The position numbers and the translations under genes were made by a program. From Tardiphaga alba (lineage in GTDB: Bacteria; Pseudomonadota; Alphaproteobacteria; Rhizobiales; Xanthobacteraceae): a stretch of DNA of 64,000 nt. The stretch spans positions 3,303,001-3,367,000 of the forward strand of contig NZ_CP036498.1 of the NCBI RefSeq assembly GCF_018279705.1. The letters run 5' to 3'. Below the pieces are notes generated by a model. The model searched no databases, was not told the origin of the DNA, and saw nothing but the letters and a program-made list of their open reading frames with translations. How positions within the stretch are numbered: the first letter of the stretch is position 1; each line of letters begins with the position of its first letter. Shown piece by piece: positions 8,338 through 17,392 of the stretch.

Positions 8338-9495
8338 ATGGCTGACAAGCGCGACCAATGGGCGGATTCCTTCTCGGCCGAGCCGCAAGGCTTGCTGACG
8401 GGATTCCTTGCCGATGAAGACAAGGGAGGCCGGCGCCTGATGTGGCGGCTGGGCTCCTGGGGCGTGGCTGCGATCGGCGCAGTCAGCCTCGCCGTGGTCT
8501 CCAGCCAGTATCAGCTCCAGCTGCGCCACGACCAGGTCGTGGCCTCCGATTCGATCGCGCGCCAGGCCCAGCAGCTGCAGCAGCTCACCAAGGAAGCGCA
8601 GGTCGAGAACCGCCGCCTGACCCACGCCATCGAGACCCTGAATGGCGACCGCGACCGGCTGTTTGCGCGCGTGACCTCGATCGAACAGGGGCTGGATTCC
8701 GTGACCGGATCGATCAAGCGGCAGGCGGCCGCCGTGGTCGTTCCGAAACCGGTCACGCCGGAGCCTGCTGCCGAACCGGTCTCCACCGCCGCGATCCCCA
8801 CCGAGCCGGTGCCAGCAACACTCCCGGCGATCCCGTTCGTCCCGGTGGTCGCCCCCGTCGCCTCGACGCCGCCGCAGGACGAGCCCGCCAAGGTTACGAC
8901 CGCGGCGATACTGGCGCCCGAGCCGACGCCTGAAGCGCCCCCTGCGATCGAAGTGGCCGCCACCGCTGTCGTTCAGCCCGAAGTGGTCGCCACGCCGGTG
9001 TCCCGCACCGAATTCGGCGTCGATATCGGCGGCGCGAATTCGGTCGATGGCCTGCGGGCGATCTGGCGCGGCATGTCCAAATCGCGCGCATTGTCCGGCC
9101 TGCGCCCCATCATCACCGTCCGCGAACGCAGCAACGGCCTCGGCATGCAGCTTCGCCTGGTGGCGGGACCGCTGACCGATGCTGCGGCGGCGGCCCAGAT
9201 CTGCGCCGCGCTGATCGAGACCAAACGCCCGTGCGAGACCTCGACCTTCGACGGTCAGCGCCTTGCCCTGAAAAATGAGGCTGAACCGGCAGCTGCCGCT
9301 CCGGTCGTACCCAAGCCGCCGCGCCCGGCCCAGCGGCGCGCAGCGCCCAAGCCGGAACCTGCACCCGCACCAAAGCCCGAACAGCGCTCCGAGCCCTCGC
9401 CGCCACCGCGCCCGGTCGAGGAAGCGCAGGCCCAAGCCCCCGAGCCGAAGCCGACGCCGTCGCTGCGAACATTGCTCGGCTTCAGCCGCGAATGA
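8338..9495 (+). CDS. single-pass membrane protein with coiled coil and SPOR-like C-terminal region
   Basis: 385 residues. Seen: a cytoplasmic N-tail; one membrane helix (about 38-56); a predicted coiled coil (57-130, many Gln/Leu/Arg heptads); a Pro/Ala/Glu/Val-rich linker (about 135-225); a folded segment (about 226-310: LRAIWRGMSKSRALSGLRPI, LVAGPLTDAAAAAQICAAL) that resembles a SPOR peptidoglycan-binding domain; and a Pro/Lys-rich tail. The topology suggests a periplasmic envelope or division-associated protein. It is transcribed divergently from glmU across a 170-base gap. The SPOR call is from pattern only. Confidence 0.7.
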   Translation: MADKRDQWADSFSAEPQGLLTGFLADEDKGGRRLMWRLGSWGVAAIGAVSLAVVSSQYQLQLRHDQVVASDSIARQAQQLQQLTKEAQVENRRLTHAIETLNGDRDRLFARVTSIEQGLDSVTGSIKRQAAAVVVPKPVTPEPAAEPVSTAAIPTEPVPATLPAIPFVPVVAPVASTPPQDEPAKVTTAAILAPEPTPEAPPAIEVAATAVVQPEVVATPVSRTEFGVDIGGANSVDGLRAIWRGMSKSRALSGLRPIITVRERSNGLGMQLRLVAGPLTDAAAAAQICAALIETKRPCETSTFDGQRLALKNEAEPAAAAPVVPKPPRPAQRRAAPKPEPAPAPKPEQRSEPSPPPRPVEEAQAQAPEPKPTPSLRTLLGFSRE

Positions 9496-9610
9496 AAATC
9501 CAGCAATTGAAAACGCTTGGCAGCGAAACCTATATCGTCTTCTAAGCTCAAGCGCGCCCGCGACGGCCTGACGGGTTGTCGTCCGATCCGATCCAAAGCA
9601 TAGTCAGGCC

Positions 9611-9991
9611 ATGAAAAAAGATCCGTTCCGCCTCACCGCTCGCGAAGTCCAGTGGCTCCTGATCGTCGGTTTCGCCACCGTCGGTTATGCGATCTATCTG
9701 CGCTATATGGCGATCGAACTGTCGTCTGCGGCACTCGCCTGCGATGGCGGCTTGCAGACCATGCTGTGCAAAAGCCGACTGACCGCGACCTATCTGTTCA
9801 AGAATTCGGTGTTCGGCATCGCCGCGATCGTGATTGCGACGCTGAACCTGCTGCGGCCATCGATCGTGCTGATCACCGGGGCGTTGATCGCCGCCGGTCT
9901 CGGCATCGTGCTCTACAACGTCGCCCTGTCGGGCATCGCGATCGGGCTGCTTATCCTTGGATTTGCGCGGCCCGCGCCCGCCACAGCGTAA
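9611..9991 (+). CDS. hypothetical integral membrane protein
   Basis: 126 residues with about four membrane helices (17-34, 62-80, 83-100, 104-120) and two cysteines flanking ACDGGLQTMLCKS in the first loop. No family is recognised. Its 3' end overlaps the convergent ndvC-like gene by 41 bases. The position beside the glucan genes may mean a shared envelope role, but that is only context. Confidence 0.7.
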   Translation: MKKDPFRLTAREVQWLLIVGFATVGYAIYLRYMAIELSSAALACDGGLQTMLCKSRLTATYLFKNSVFGIAAIVIATLNLLRPSIVLITGALIAAGLGIVLYNVALSGIAIGLLILGFARPAPATA

Positions 9992-11570
9992 GAGCGAACA
10001 GCAGGTAGACCGCACAGGTCCAGACCGACTGCCAGTTCTCCGGCCCTTCGTTGAAGCCGATATAGACGACGGCCGCGGCAAGCAGGCCGGCGAAGGTGGC
10101 CTCGGCAATCGGCCGCGTCCCGTCGGCGCGGCGATTGACCGTCATCAGGCCGGCGAATGGCACAACGGCCATCGAGAGCGCAGCGAACGGGAAATCGCGA
10201 TAGCGCGGATCGAACACGAAGCCGAGCGCGGTCTGCGCTGCGATCAGGGCCGTGACGATCACGGTCAGGCCCAGCAGAACGGTCGCAAACGAGCGATTCT
10301 GGTAGGGCTGCGGACCCAGCAGCTCCAGGAATGTCGGCAGCGAACGGCCGGACATGGTGGCGTAGGCACACAAGATCGGTGACAGTACGCCTGCGGCAAG
10401 CAGAGCGGCCCACTGGATCGACCGGCCGCTGCCGTAGCTCTCGTAAATCAGCTTGTCGATGGCCACGCCGAGCAGTGCGCCGGCGACCGTTGCGGACACC
10501 GCTACCGTCAGCCACGCCGAAAAACGCGGCATCCACGGCTTGCGGCGCAGCGTCAGCATACCCGTGAGGAACACGACGATGCTGAGGCCCATGCCAAGCC
10601 CCATCTGCAGCTTCCAGGTCGGATAATTGCTGACAGGAATGCCGGCCGGATACTTCAGATCGCGGGCATCGGCGTCATAAAGCCCCCAATAGCCGCCAAC
10701 CGTTCCTTCCAGATCGCGCTTCCACGGCTGGTCATAGGCCTCGATCAGATTGACCCGGAAGCCTTCACGCTTGGCGAGATCGAGCAGTTCCGACACCACC
10801 CGCGCCTGATTGGCCCGCGACGGCAGTGCACCTTCGCGCATGCGACCCGCGCTCGGCCAGCCGGTCTCGCCGATCAGGATTTCCTTGGCGGGGAATGCCA
10901 CTGCAACCCGCTTACGGATCGAATCGATATGCGCCGCCGCGTTCCGGGCACGGATCGGCAGGTCCTCCCAATATGGAAGGATGTGAATCGTGACGAAATC
11001 GACGGCGTCATAGAGTTCGCGATTCTTCAGCCAGAACTCCCAGACATCGGCATAGGTCACAGGGACCTGCCCGACCTGCGCCTTCACCGACCGGATATTG
11101 CCGACGAGATCGGCGGCAGTCATCTCGCCGCGCAGCAACACTTCGTTGCCGACTACGACGCCGGTGATGACGCTGGGATAGCGCTTGGTCAAATCGACCA
11201 CGCCCGCGATCTGTGCCAGGTTCTTTGCCCGGTTGCTGCCGAGCCAGACGCCCTGCAAGACCTTGAGACCGACCTTCCCGGCCAGCTCCGGCACCTGATC
11301 GAGACCATTGTCGATCGAATAGGTCCGCACGCATTTCGAGATCTGCGCCAGTTGCGCCATGTCGGCGGCAATCTGCGCGGCAGGAATGATGGCCGTCGAA
11401 TTGAGCGGCGTCTGCTCGCCGCGGAACGGCGCGTAGGACACGCATTCCAGCTTGGCGGCGGGATCGATCGGGGCACGCGCGAGCGAAACCGGCGTGGCGA
11501 GCCACCACCACACCGCTGCGATCGTACCGAGTGAGATTAGGAGAAGCGCCAGCGGCGTGCGGTAGGAAAT
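9951..11570 (-). CDS. ndvC: NdvC-like beta-(1,3)/(1,6)-glucan protein: GH17 domain plus membrane domain
   Basis: 539 residues if started at an ATT codon at 11570. Seen: an N-terminal signal-anchor (LALLLISLGTIAAVWWWL); a glycoside hydrolase family 17 domain (about 40-310) with the acid/base glutamate in VVVGNEVLLRGE and the nucleophile in LIGETGWPSAG; then six or seven membrane helices. The first GTG (11513) would start inside the anchor helix. The ATT at 11570 has GGAGGA eight bases upstream and restores the helix; no ATG, GTG or TTG occurs before the stop codon upstream. Known: B. japonicum NdvC (about 62 kDa) is needed for beta-1,6 linkages in cyclic glucan. Divergent from the NdvD/NdvB-like genes. 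Confidence 0.8.
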   Translation of the reverse strand: MSYRTPLALLLISLGTIAAVWWWLATPVSLARAPIDPAAKLECVSYAPFRGEQTPLNSTAIIPAAQIAADMAQLAQISKCVRTYSIDNGLDQVPELAGKVGLKVLQGVWLGSNRAKNLAQIAGVVDLTKRYPSVITGVVVGNEVLLRGEMTAADLVGNIRSVKAQVGQVPVTYADVWEFWLKNRELYDAVDFVTIHILPYWEDLPIRARNAAAHIDSIRKRVAVAFPAKEILIGETGWPSAGRMREGALPSRANQARVVSELLDLAKREGFRVNLIEAYDQPWKRDLEGTVGGYWGLYDADARDLKYPAGIPVSNYPTWKLQMGLGMGLSIVVFLTGMLTLRRKPWMPRFSAWLTVAVSATVAGALLGVAIDKLIYESYGSGRSIQWAALLAAGVLSPILCAYATMSGRSLPTFLELLGPQPYQNRSFATVLLGLTVIVTALIAAQTALGFVFDPRYRDFPFAALSMAVVPFAGLMTVNRRADGTRPIAEATFAGLLAAAVVYIGFNEGPENWQSVWTCAVYLLFALTLWRARAAQIQG

Positions 11571-11818
11571 TGGTTCCGTCCTCCAAAAGACGCTCGTCGA
11601 TTAGCCCGTCATCGCCGATCTGCCAAGCCCGCCAACCGGCGCTGCGGCGAATGTTCACCGTCACGCCACGAAAATGAGACGAACTTCCGGCGTTGCTGGA
11701 CAAAATCCAAAATAACAGTCATGGGATTCACCCGAGGTCTTCGCCGTAATGGAGACCCATTTGCGCGGCATCTGGCGAGGACGTCAGGGGCTGACAGCTA
11801 ACTTTTATCGGGGACTTT

Positions 11819-12385
11819 ATGGGTCGACTGGTGTTCGGGTTCCAAACTTCGGTTCTGCGTCGTTGCGCCGTTCCGGCACTCGCTTTGCTGCTGGGTGTGA
11901 GCGCGACAATCATGCCGGTCAGTGCCGTCCTCGCGCAGGATCAGAAACCTGCGGCAAATGCGCCTGTCACCCCTGCCGACGTCGCCCGTGAGAGCCAGAA
12001 GAAGGCCGACGAATTCGTCGAGGCGACTCAGGCGATCAATGGCCCGGGCGGCAATCCGGAATGTGTCTGGCTCGGCCGCCGCGTCGTCGTCCTGATGTGG
12101 CGCGACGATCTCGACACGGCTTTCCGTCACCTCGACCTCTATGACCGCTTCGGCTGCCCCGGCGGCCACGTGCAGGCGACGTTCCGTTGCCTCGTGAAAT
12201 TCGGCCCGGCGATCGACCCGAAAGTGGCCGACAGCCTGAACCGTCACGTCCATGCCTGCTGGATCAATCCGAACGCCACGCCGCAGCCGGCCGCGCTCAC
12301 CCAGCCGCCCGTGCCGTCCCCTGCTCCTCCGGCTGCCCAGCCTGAGGCGAAGCCGGATGCCAAGCCGGCAGAGGCGCCAAAGTAA
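11819..12385 (+). CDS. ndvD: exported NdvD-like protein of the glucan locus
   Basis: 188 residues with a signal peptide (about 1-39, ending VSAVLAQ), a central region with four cysteines (NPECVWLGRRVVVLMW, DRFGCPGGHVQATFRCLV, VHACWINPN) that could form two disulfides, and a Pro/Ala/Lys-rich tail. It lies between the ndvC-like and ndvB-like genes. Known: a third gene, ndvD, between ndvB and ndvC contributes to cyclic beta-glucan synthesis in B. japonicum. The assignment here rests on position, export signal and size, because I cannot align the sequences; treat the symbol as tentative. Confidence 0.55.
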   Translation: MGRLVFGFQTSVLRRCAVPALALLLGVSATIMPVSAVLAQDQKPAANAPVTPADVARESQKKADEFVEATQAINGPGGNPECVWLGRRVVVLMWRDDLDTAFRHLDLYDRFGCPGGHVQATFRCLVKFGPAIDPKVADSLNRHVHACWINPNATPQPAALTQPPVPSPAPPAAQPEAKPDAKPAEAPK

Positions 12386-12585
12386 GTCTAGCTTCGCGCG
12401 ACCGGCCCAAGCCGGTCGTGCACCGCAAACGTCTCCACAGAGATCGGTCGTCGCCCTCAAAACGCCACGGCCGCAGTTGAGTTGTTCACTCGTGTGGCAG
12501 ATATAATCGGCCACGATCGCTACTGGCCGGACCTCGGGGACAGGTCCGCTTCCCGGCCTCGCTCGCCCCGTATGGTTTCCTCGCG

Positions 12586-15255
12586 ATGCGCGTCGTCGTC
12601 GCCGTAATATTTCTCGTCACTGCCATTCATGCCGGTCTCTGGGCCCTCCTGCGCGAGAAGCAGGACGCCCCGGATTTCCGGGGCATGATCCCCAGCATGT
12701 CCTATGCGCCGTTCGAAGGAACGGCACATCCGGACATCGACAATATCCCGACCGTCGACAAGGTACGCGCCGACCTCAAGAAGCTCGCGACCATGACGCG
12801 GGCGATTCGTCTCTATTCGTCGACCGGCGGCGTCGAAATCGTTCCGGCCATTGCCGCCGAATTCGGTCTCAAGGTCACGCTCGGCGTCTGGATCGACAAG
12901 AATGCCGATCGCAATGAGCGCGAAATCGTCTCCGCGGTCGATCTGGCGAAAAAGAACTCGAACGTCATCGGCGTCGTGGTCGGCAACGAAACGCTCTATC
13001 GCGACGAACTCAAGATCCAGGACCTGATCGAGTATATCCGCAAGGTGAAGAGGCAGGTCTCCGTTCCGGTGACCACCGGTGAAATCTGGAACATCTGGCG
13101 CGACAACCCGCAGCTCGCATCCTCCGTCGATTTCATCGCCGCGCATATCCTGCCTTATTGGGAAAACTTCAAGGACACCCAGGCCGTCGATCAGGCCGTG
13201 TATATCTACGGCCTCCTCCGCGAGACTTTCCCAGGCAAGCGCATCGTGGTCGCCGAATTCGGCTGGCCGAGCGAGGGCTACAATCTCCGCAATGCCGAGC
13301 CCGGCCCGTTCAAGCAGGCGGTGGTGATCCGCAATTTCGTGACCCGCGCCGAAGCCATCGGCATGGATTACAACATCGTCGAAGCTATCGATCAGCCCTG
13401 GAAGTTCTTCGAAGGCGGCGTCGGCCCGTATTGGGGCATGCTCAACGCGTCGCGCGAACCGAAATTTCCCTGGACCGGTCCAGTGGTGAACCCAGACTAC
13501 TGGAAGAACGCCAGCATCGCCCTGCTCGTTGGCATTCTGCTGTCGCTACCGATCCTGCAGATCGTCGCCCCGACCGCGCTGCAGGCCTTCGTGCTGGCGG
13601 TGGCTGCCAATGCGGTCGGCGCCTGGGCGGCAACGATCTTTGCCTATCAGCAAACTCATTACTTCGTCTGGGGCTCGGCTTTCGCCCTCACGCTCGGCTG
13701 TATTCTCCTGATTCCGCTGATCTTGATCGCACTTGCCCGCATCGAGGAAATCGCGGCCATTGCATTCGGGAAGAAGCCACTCCGGCTGCTGACAGCCGAA
13801 CGTAGCGAAGTGCTGCGCGCGGCGGCCGATGCCGAGCAGAAATATCCGAAGGTCTCGATTCATATCCCGGCCTATCGCGAACAGCCGGACATGCTGAAGC
13901 TGACGCTGGATGCGGTGGCAGCCCTCGATTACCCGAATTTCGAATGCGTGGTGATCATCAACAACACCCCGGATCCCGCCCATTGGCAGCCGATCCAGGA
14001 TCATTGCCGGATGCTCGGCGAGCGCTTCATCTTCATCAATGCGGAGAAGGTCGAGGGCTTCAAGGCCGGCGCGCTGCGCATTGCCATGGATCGCACCGCG
14101 GCCGATGCAGAGGTGATCGGCATCATCGATGCCGACTATGTTGTGGAGCCGAACTGGCTCAAGGACCTTGTCCCTGCCTTCAACGACCCGCGCGTCGGTC
14201 TCGTGCAGGCGCCGCAGGACCATCGCGACGAAGACCGTTCACTGATGCACTACATCATGAACGGCGAATATGCCGGCTTCTTCGACATCGGCATGGTCCA
14301 GCGCAACGAGGCCAATGCGATCATCGTCCACGGCACCATGTGCCTGATCCGTCGCGAGGCGATGGACATGGCGGGTGGCTGGGCCGGCGACACCATCTGC
14401 GAGGACAGTGATCTCGGTCTCGCGATCATGCAGCATGGCTGGCTGACCCATTACACCAAGGAGCGCTACGGCTACGGCGTGCTTCCGGACACCTATGAGG
14501 CGTTCAGGAAGCAACGGCATCGCTGGGCCTATGGTGGCTTCCAGATCATCAAGAAGCACTGGCGCCGTTTCATGCCAGGCGCGAGCCGGATGACGCAGGA
14601 CCAGAAGCGAGAATTCGGGCTCGGCTGGCTCAACTGGCTCGGTGCCGAGAGCCTCGGCGTCGTCGTGGCGATCCTCAACATCATCTGGGTGCCGATCATC
14701 GCCTTTGCCGATATCTCGATCCCAGACACGATCCTGACACTGCCGATCATCGTCTCCTTCGTGATTTCGCTGGCGCACTTCCTGATCCTGTACCGGCTGC
14801 GCGTGAAGATCGGCCTATGGCAGATGCTCGGCGCCATGGTCGCCGCCATGTCCGTGCAATGGACGGTGTCACGGGCCGTCGCCGACGGCCTCATCAAGGA
14901 TCACCTGCCCTTCACCGTGACGTCGAAGGGCGGCAAATCGACCATGTCGATCGAATTCCAGGCGTTCTGGGAGGCGGTGATCGGCGTCTTGCTGCTGATC
15001 AGCGCCGGCGTGCTGGTGTTTTCGAACAACGACAAGCAGGTCACGGAAATCTACATCTTCGCCGGCGTGCTCATACTGCAGAGCCTGCCATTCCTGTCGG
15101 CGGTGCTGATCGCCATTCTGGAAAATTCGCGCGCCAATCAGTTCCAGTGGTGGACAGACACCACGGTGCGCACCGCCGAGCTGATCGGCCTGCGCCCCGT
15201 GCGGATGCCGCAGCTGGACATTTCCCGGCCCGAGCCGCAGCGCGAGGCCAGCTGA
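12586..15255 (+). CDS. ndvB: NdvB-like cyclic beta-glucan synthase: GH17 domain fused to GT2 glycosyltransferase
   Basis: 889 residues (about 100 kDa, matching the 102 kDa NdvB of B. japonicum). Order seen: a signal-anchor (1-20); a GH17 domain (about 30-300; VVVGNETLYRDE and VVAEFGWPSEG carry the two catalytic glutamates); two or three membrane helices (about 310-385); a GT2 domain (about 420-650) with the IIDADYV metal-binding aspartates, the TICEDSDLG acceptor motif and the QRHRW product-binding motif; then C-terminal helices. It polymerises glucose from UDP-glucose into a membrane-spanning glucan, and the periplasmic GH17 domain probably acts as a transglycosylase in branching or cyclisation. 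It sits 200 bases after the NdvD-like gene. Confidence 0.88.
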   Translation: MRVVVAVIFLVTAIHAGLWALLREKQDAPDFRGMIPSMSYAPFEGTAHPDIDNIPTVDKVRADLKKLATMTRAIRLYSSTGGVEIVPAIAAEFGLKVTLGVWIDKNADRNEREIVSAVDLAKKNSNVIGVVVGNETLYRDELKIQDLIEYIRKVKRQVSVPVTTGEIWNIWRDNPQLASSVDFIAAHILPYWENFKDTQAVDQAVYIYGLLRETFPGKRIVVAEFGWPSEGYNLRNAEPGPFKQAVVIRNFVTRAEAIGMDYNIVEAIDQPWKFFEGGVGPYWGMLNASREPKFPWTGPVVNPDYWKNASIALLVGILLSLPILQIVAPTALQAFVLAVAANAVGAWAATIFAYQQTHYFVWGSAFALTLGCILLIPLILIALARIEEIAAIAFGKKPLRLLTAERSEVLRAAADAEQKYPKVSIHIPAYREQPDMLKLTLDAVAALDYPNFECVVIINNTPDPAHWQPIQDHCRMLGERFIFINAEKVEGFKAGALRIAMDRTAADAEVIGIIDADYVVEPNWLKDLVPAFNDPRVGLVQAPQDHRDEDRSLMHYIMNGEYAGFFDIGMVQRNEANAIIVHGTMCLIRREAMDMAGGWAGDTICEDSDLGLAIMQHGWLTHYTKERYGYGVLPDTYEAFRKQRHRWAYGGFQIIKKHWRRFMPGASRMTQDQKREFGLGWLNWLGAESLGVVVAILNIIWVPIIAFADISIPDTILTLPIIVSFVISLAHFLILYRLRVKIGLWQMLGAMVAAMSVQWTVSRAVADGLIKDHLPFTVTSKGGKSTMSIEFQAFWEAVIGVLLLISAGVLVFSNNDKQVTEIYIFAGVLILQSLPFLSAVLIAILENSRANQFQWWTDTTVRTAELIGLRPVRMPQLDISRPEPQREAS

Positions 15256-15437
15256 CCTGCGTTTACCGTCCGCCGGTTCATGTCCACAACCAGCGGGCTC
15301 GCCCTTGACCCCGGCGGACCCGCCTTTTACACAGCGTCCCAACGCGATACGCTGCATCGCAAGCGGCATGGCGGACGGACTGTCTCTCCCCAGGGTTGGG
15401 CATCAGCCGTCGGACCGCAAAATCTTACGGCATCTTC

Positions 15438-15512
15438 GGGCGGGTAGCTCAGCGGTAGAGCATTCGACTTTTAATCGACTGGTCATGGGTTCGATCCCCA
15501 TCCCGCCCACCA
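15438..15512 (+). tRNA. tRNA-Lys (anticodon TTT)
   Basis: Complete cloverleaf: acceptor GGGCGGG pairs with CCCGCCC (15502-15508); D stem GCTC/GAGC; anticodon loop CTTTTAA with anticodon TTT; T stem ATGGG/CCCAT around TTCGATC. A CCA end is encoded at 15510-15512. The outermost anticodon-stem pair is a T-C mismatch. Nothing nearby looks like an integrated element using this gene as an attachment site. Confidence 0.97.
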
Positions 15513-15581
15513 CTTTCGCAATCAACGACGCCGGGCCAACCGGCTTCTGTCCCTCCAGCCTCTGATCACCGGACACATACC

Positions 15582-16169
15582 ATGCGGATTACGCTCGTCG
15601 GCTCCCGTCACTTCGGCGTCACGACCTTCGATATGCTGAAGACCCACAAGGTCGAGATCATCAGCGTGGTCGTGGCGGATGCAGAGGACCGACTGGCCGC
15701 TGCAGCCAAGGCCGCAGGGATTCCGGTGACCGTGCAGGCCAATCCGAAGCTCGTGGTCGCCTCAGAAATCGCCGATGGCACCGATCTGATCATCACCGCC
15801 CACAGCCACGCCCGCATCGGCAAGGATGCACTGGCCAAGTCCAAGCTCGGCGGGATCGGCTATCACCCGTCGCTGCTTCCGCGTCACCGGGGAATCGCAG
15901 CGGTGGAATGGACCATCAAGGAAGGCGACCCGATCGCCGGCGGCACCGTGTACCATCTGGCCGACGTGATGGACGGCGGCGCCATTGCGGCCCAGGAATT
16001 CTGCTTCGTGAAGAAGGGCGAAACCGCTCGCGAACTATGGGAACGCGCCCTCGCCCCGCTCGGCTACAAGCTGCTCGGCGAAGTCGTCGATTATGCCATT
16101 GCAAACAATAGCTTGCCGGCCACCTATCAGGACGAGCAATTCGCCACGAAGGCGCCGAAGCTGAGCTGA
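15582..16169 (+). CDS. formyltransferase-family protein (Fmt/PurN-like catalytic domain)
   Basis: 195 residues consisting only of the formyl_transf_N fold. The hallmark YHPSLLPRHRG (about 91-101) matches the H-x-SLLP-x-xRG motif of methionyl-tRNA formyltransferase and relatives, and the downstream VMDGGAI carries the usual aspartate. It lacks the C-terminal tRNA-binding domain of Fmt, so it is not the initiator-tRNA enzyme. It probably uses 10-formyl-THF to formylate a small substrate or sugar nucleotide. It stands alone, 69 bases after tRNA-Lys. Confidence 0.8.
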   Translation: MRITLVGSRHFGVTTFDMLKTHKVEIISVVVADAEDRLAAAAKAAGIPVTVQANPKLVVASEIADGTDLIITAHSHARIGKDALAKSKLGGIGYHPSLLPRHRGIAAVEWTIKEGDPIAGGTVYHLADVMDGGAIAAQEFCFVKKGETARELWERALAPLGYKLLGEVVDYAIANNSLPATYQDEQFATKAPKLS

Positions 16170-16329
16170 TTTTTCGGACGAGCCGAAAATAATACCGGCT
16201 CCCGGGGAACGAAACCGGGGACCGTGCGTTGCGCCATGCAGATGTTTTGGGTCAATGCGCACCGCACAAATTTTGGACACATTAGTCGCGAATAACGCGA
16301 CCCATCACAACATCAAAGGATTTGATTCA

Positions 16330-16689
16330 ATGCGTTTCGACCGCATGCGCGTGTTCCTGTCCGCCTCCTTGCTGGCCGGTGCCACGCTTGCCGCCACCGT
16401 CCCTGCCTCCGCCCAGCACCCTTATGACGGTCTTTGGAACGTCACCATTTTCACGCAGACTGGCAGCTGCGACCGTACGGCCAGCTATCCGCTGACGGTG
16501 ACCGACGGCCGGGTGACTGCACCTGGTGCTGACGTTTCCGGCAAGATCGCGAGCACCGGCCTCGTGCGCGTCTCGATCGGCCCCGCATTCGCGAACGGCC
16601 AGCTCACCGGCAATGCCGGCTCCGGCAAATGGAACGGCGCCTCGGGTGGCGTCCCCTGCAGCGGGCGCTGGGAAGCTTCTCGTCAATAA
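16330..16689 (+). CDS. small exported protein, function unknown
   Basis: 119 residues with a signal peptide (about 1-28, VPASAQ). The mature part begins HPYDGLWNVTIFTQTGSCD and ends GVPCSGRWEASRQ; the two cysteines may pair, and the repeated G-x-W suggests a small beta-barrel. An in-frame ATG at 16255 would bury the signal peptide, so 16330 is preferred. The next gene, 19 bases on, is also exported and of similar style; the two are probably co-transcribed paralogues. Confidence 0.65.
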   Translation: MRFDRMRVFLSASLLAGATLAATVPASAQHPYDGLWNVTIFTQTGSCDRTASYPLTVTDGRVTAPGADVSGKIASTGLVRVSIGPAFANGQLTGNAGSGKWNGASGGVPCSGRWEASRQ

Positions 16690-16708
16690 CCCGCATCAGG
16701 AACTGCCC

Positions 16709-17206
16709 ATGACCGCCGTCTCGACCTTCCCGCGCGCCTTTGCCCGGACCGCTATTTTCGCCGCCGCCATTGCGGTGCCGTCCATTGCGGCGTTCGCCCA
16801 GTCCGCGCCCTTCGCGGGAATGGCGGGTGTCTGGTCGGGCCAGGGCAACATCTCGCTCGATGGCGGCGCCAAGGAGCGCATCCGTTGCAAGGCGACGTAT
16901 GCGGTCAGCGGCGACGGCAACGGGCTCAACCAGTCGCTGCTCTGCGCCAGCGACAGCTACAAGTTCGAGCTGAAGAGCAATGTGATCGCCAAGGGCAATA
17001 CGCTGTCGGGTAACTGGTCCGAGACCACCCGCAATGTCAGCGGCGAACTCCAGGGCACCTCTTCGGCTGGCAAGTTCAACGTCAATGTCTCGGCACCGGG
17101 CTTCGATGCCAAACTGACGCTGACGACCACCGGCAACAAGCAGGCGGTCTCCATCGCATCCGATGGCCAGTTCAAGGGCGTGAACATCACGCTGACGCGC
17201 AGCTAA
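16709..17206 (+). CDS. exported protein, function unknown
   Basis: 165 residues; signal peptide about 1-32 (ending IAAFAQ). The mature part has the same kind of opening as its upstream neighbour (FAGMAGVWSGQGNISL), a two-cysteine pattern, and beta-rich alternation up to the VNITLTRS end. No catalytic motif is seen. The ATG at 16709 is selected because it directly precedes the signal peptide; the open frame upstream overlaps the preceding gene. A good terminator hairpin follows at 17231. Confidence 0.65.
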   Translation: MTAVSTFPRAFARTAIFAAAIAVPSIAAFAQSAPFAGMAGVWSGQGNISLDGGAKERIRCKATYAVSGDGNGLNQSLLCASDSYKFELKSNVIAKGNTLSGNWSETTRNVSGELQGTSSAGKFNVNVSAPGFDAKLTLTTTGNKQAVSIASDGQFKGVNITLTRS

Positions 17207-17230
17207 GCCTGTCATCCCATCCGTGATCCT

Positions 17231-17263
17231 AACCCCGGTGGCGCCCTGCGCTGCCGGGGTTTT
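17231..17263 (+). terminator. rho-independent terminator after the exported-protein pair
   Basis: Stem AACCCCGG (17231-17238) with CCGGGGTT (17254-17261), with extra GC pairing inside the loop, followed by TTTTGTTTT. It lies 25 bases after the stop of the 16709 gene. Confidence 0.75.
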
Positions 17264-17392
17264 GTTTTGCGCGCGCATTGCTGCTTCGGCGAATTCGCGC
17301 GTTGCAAAGCCCGGATATCTCGCCGATACAGCGGCGAGATGGCAATCGCCGACCATAACGGTGCATGCCCTGCAGGAAACAAGCTCGTCTTC

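Noticed and set aside
15438..15581. Genomic island attached at tRNA-Lys
   Set aside because: No integrase, and no repeat of the tRNA 3' end downstream was noticed.
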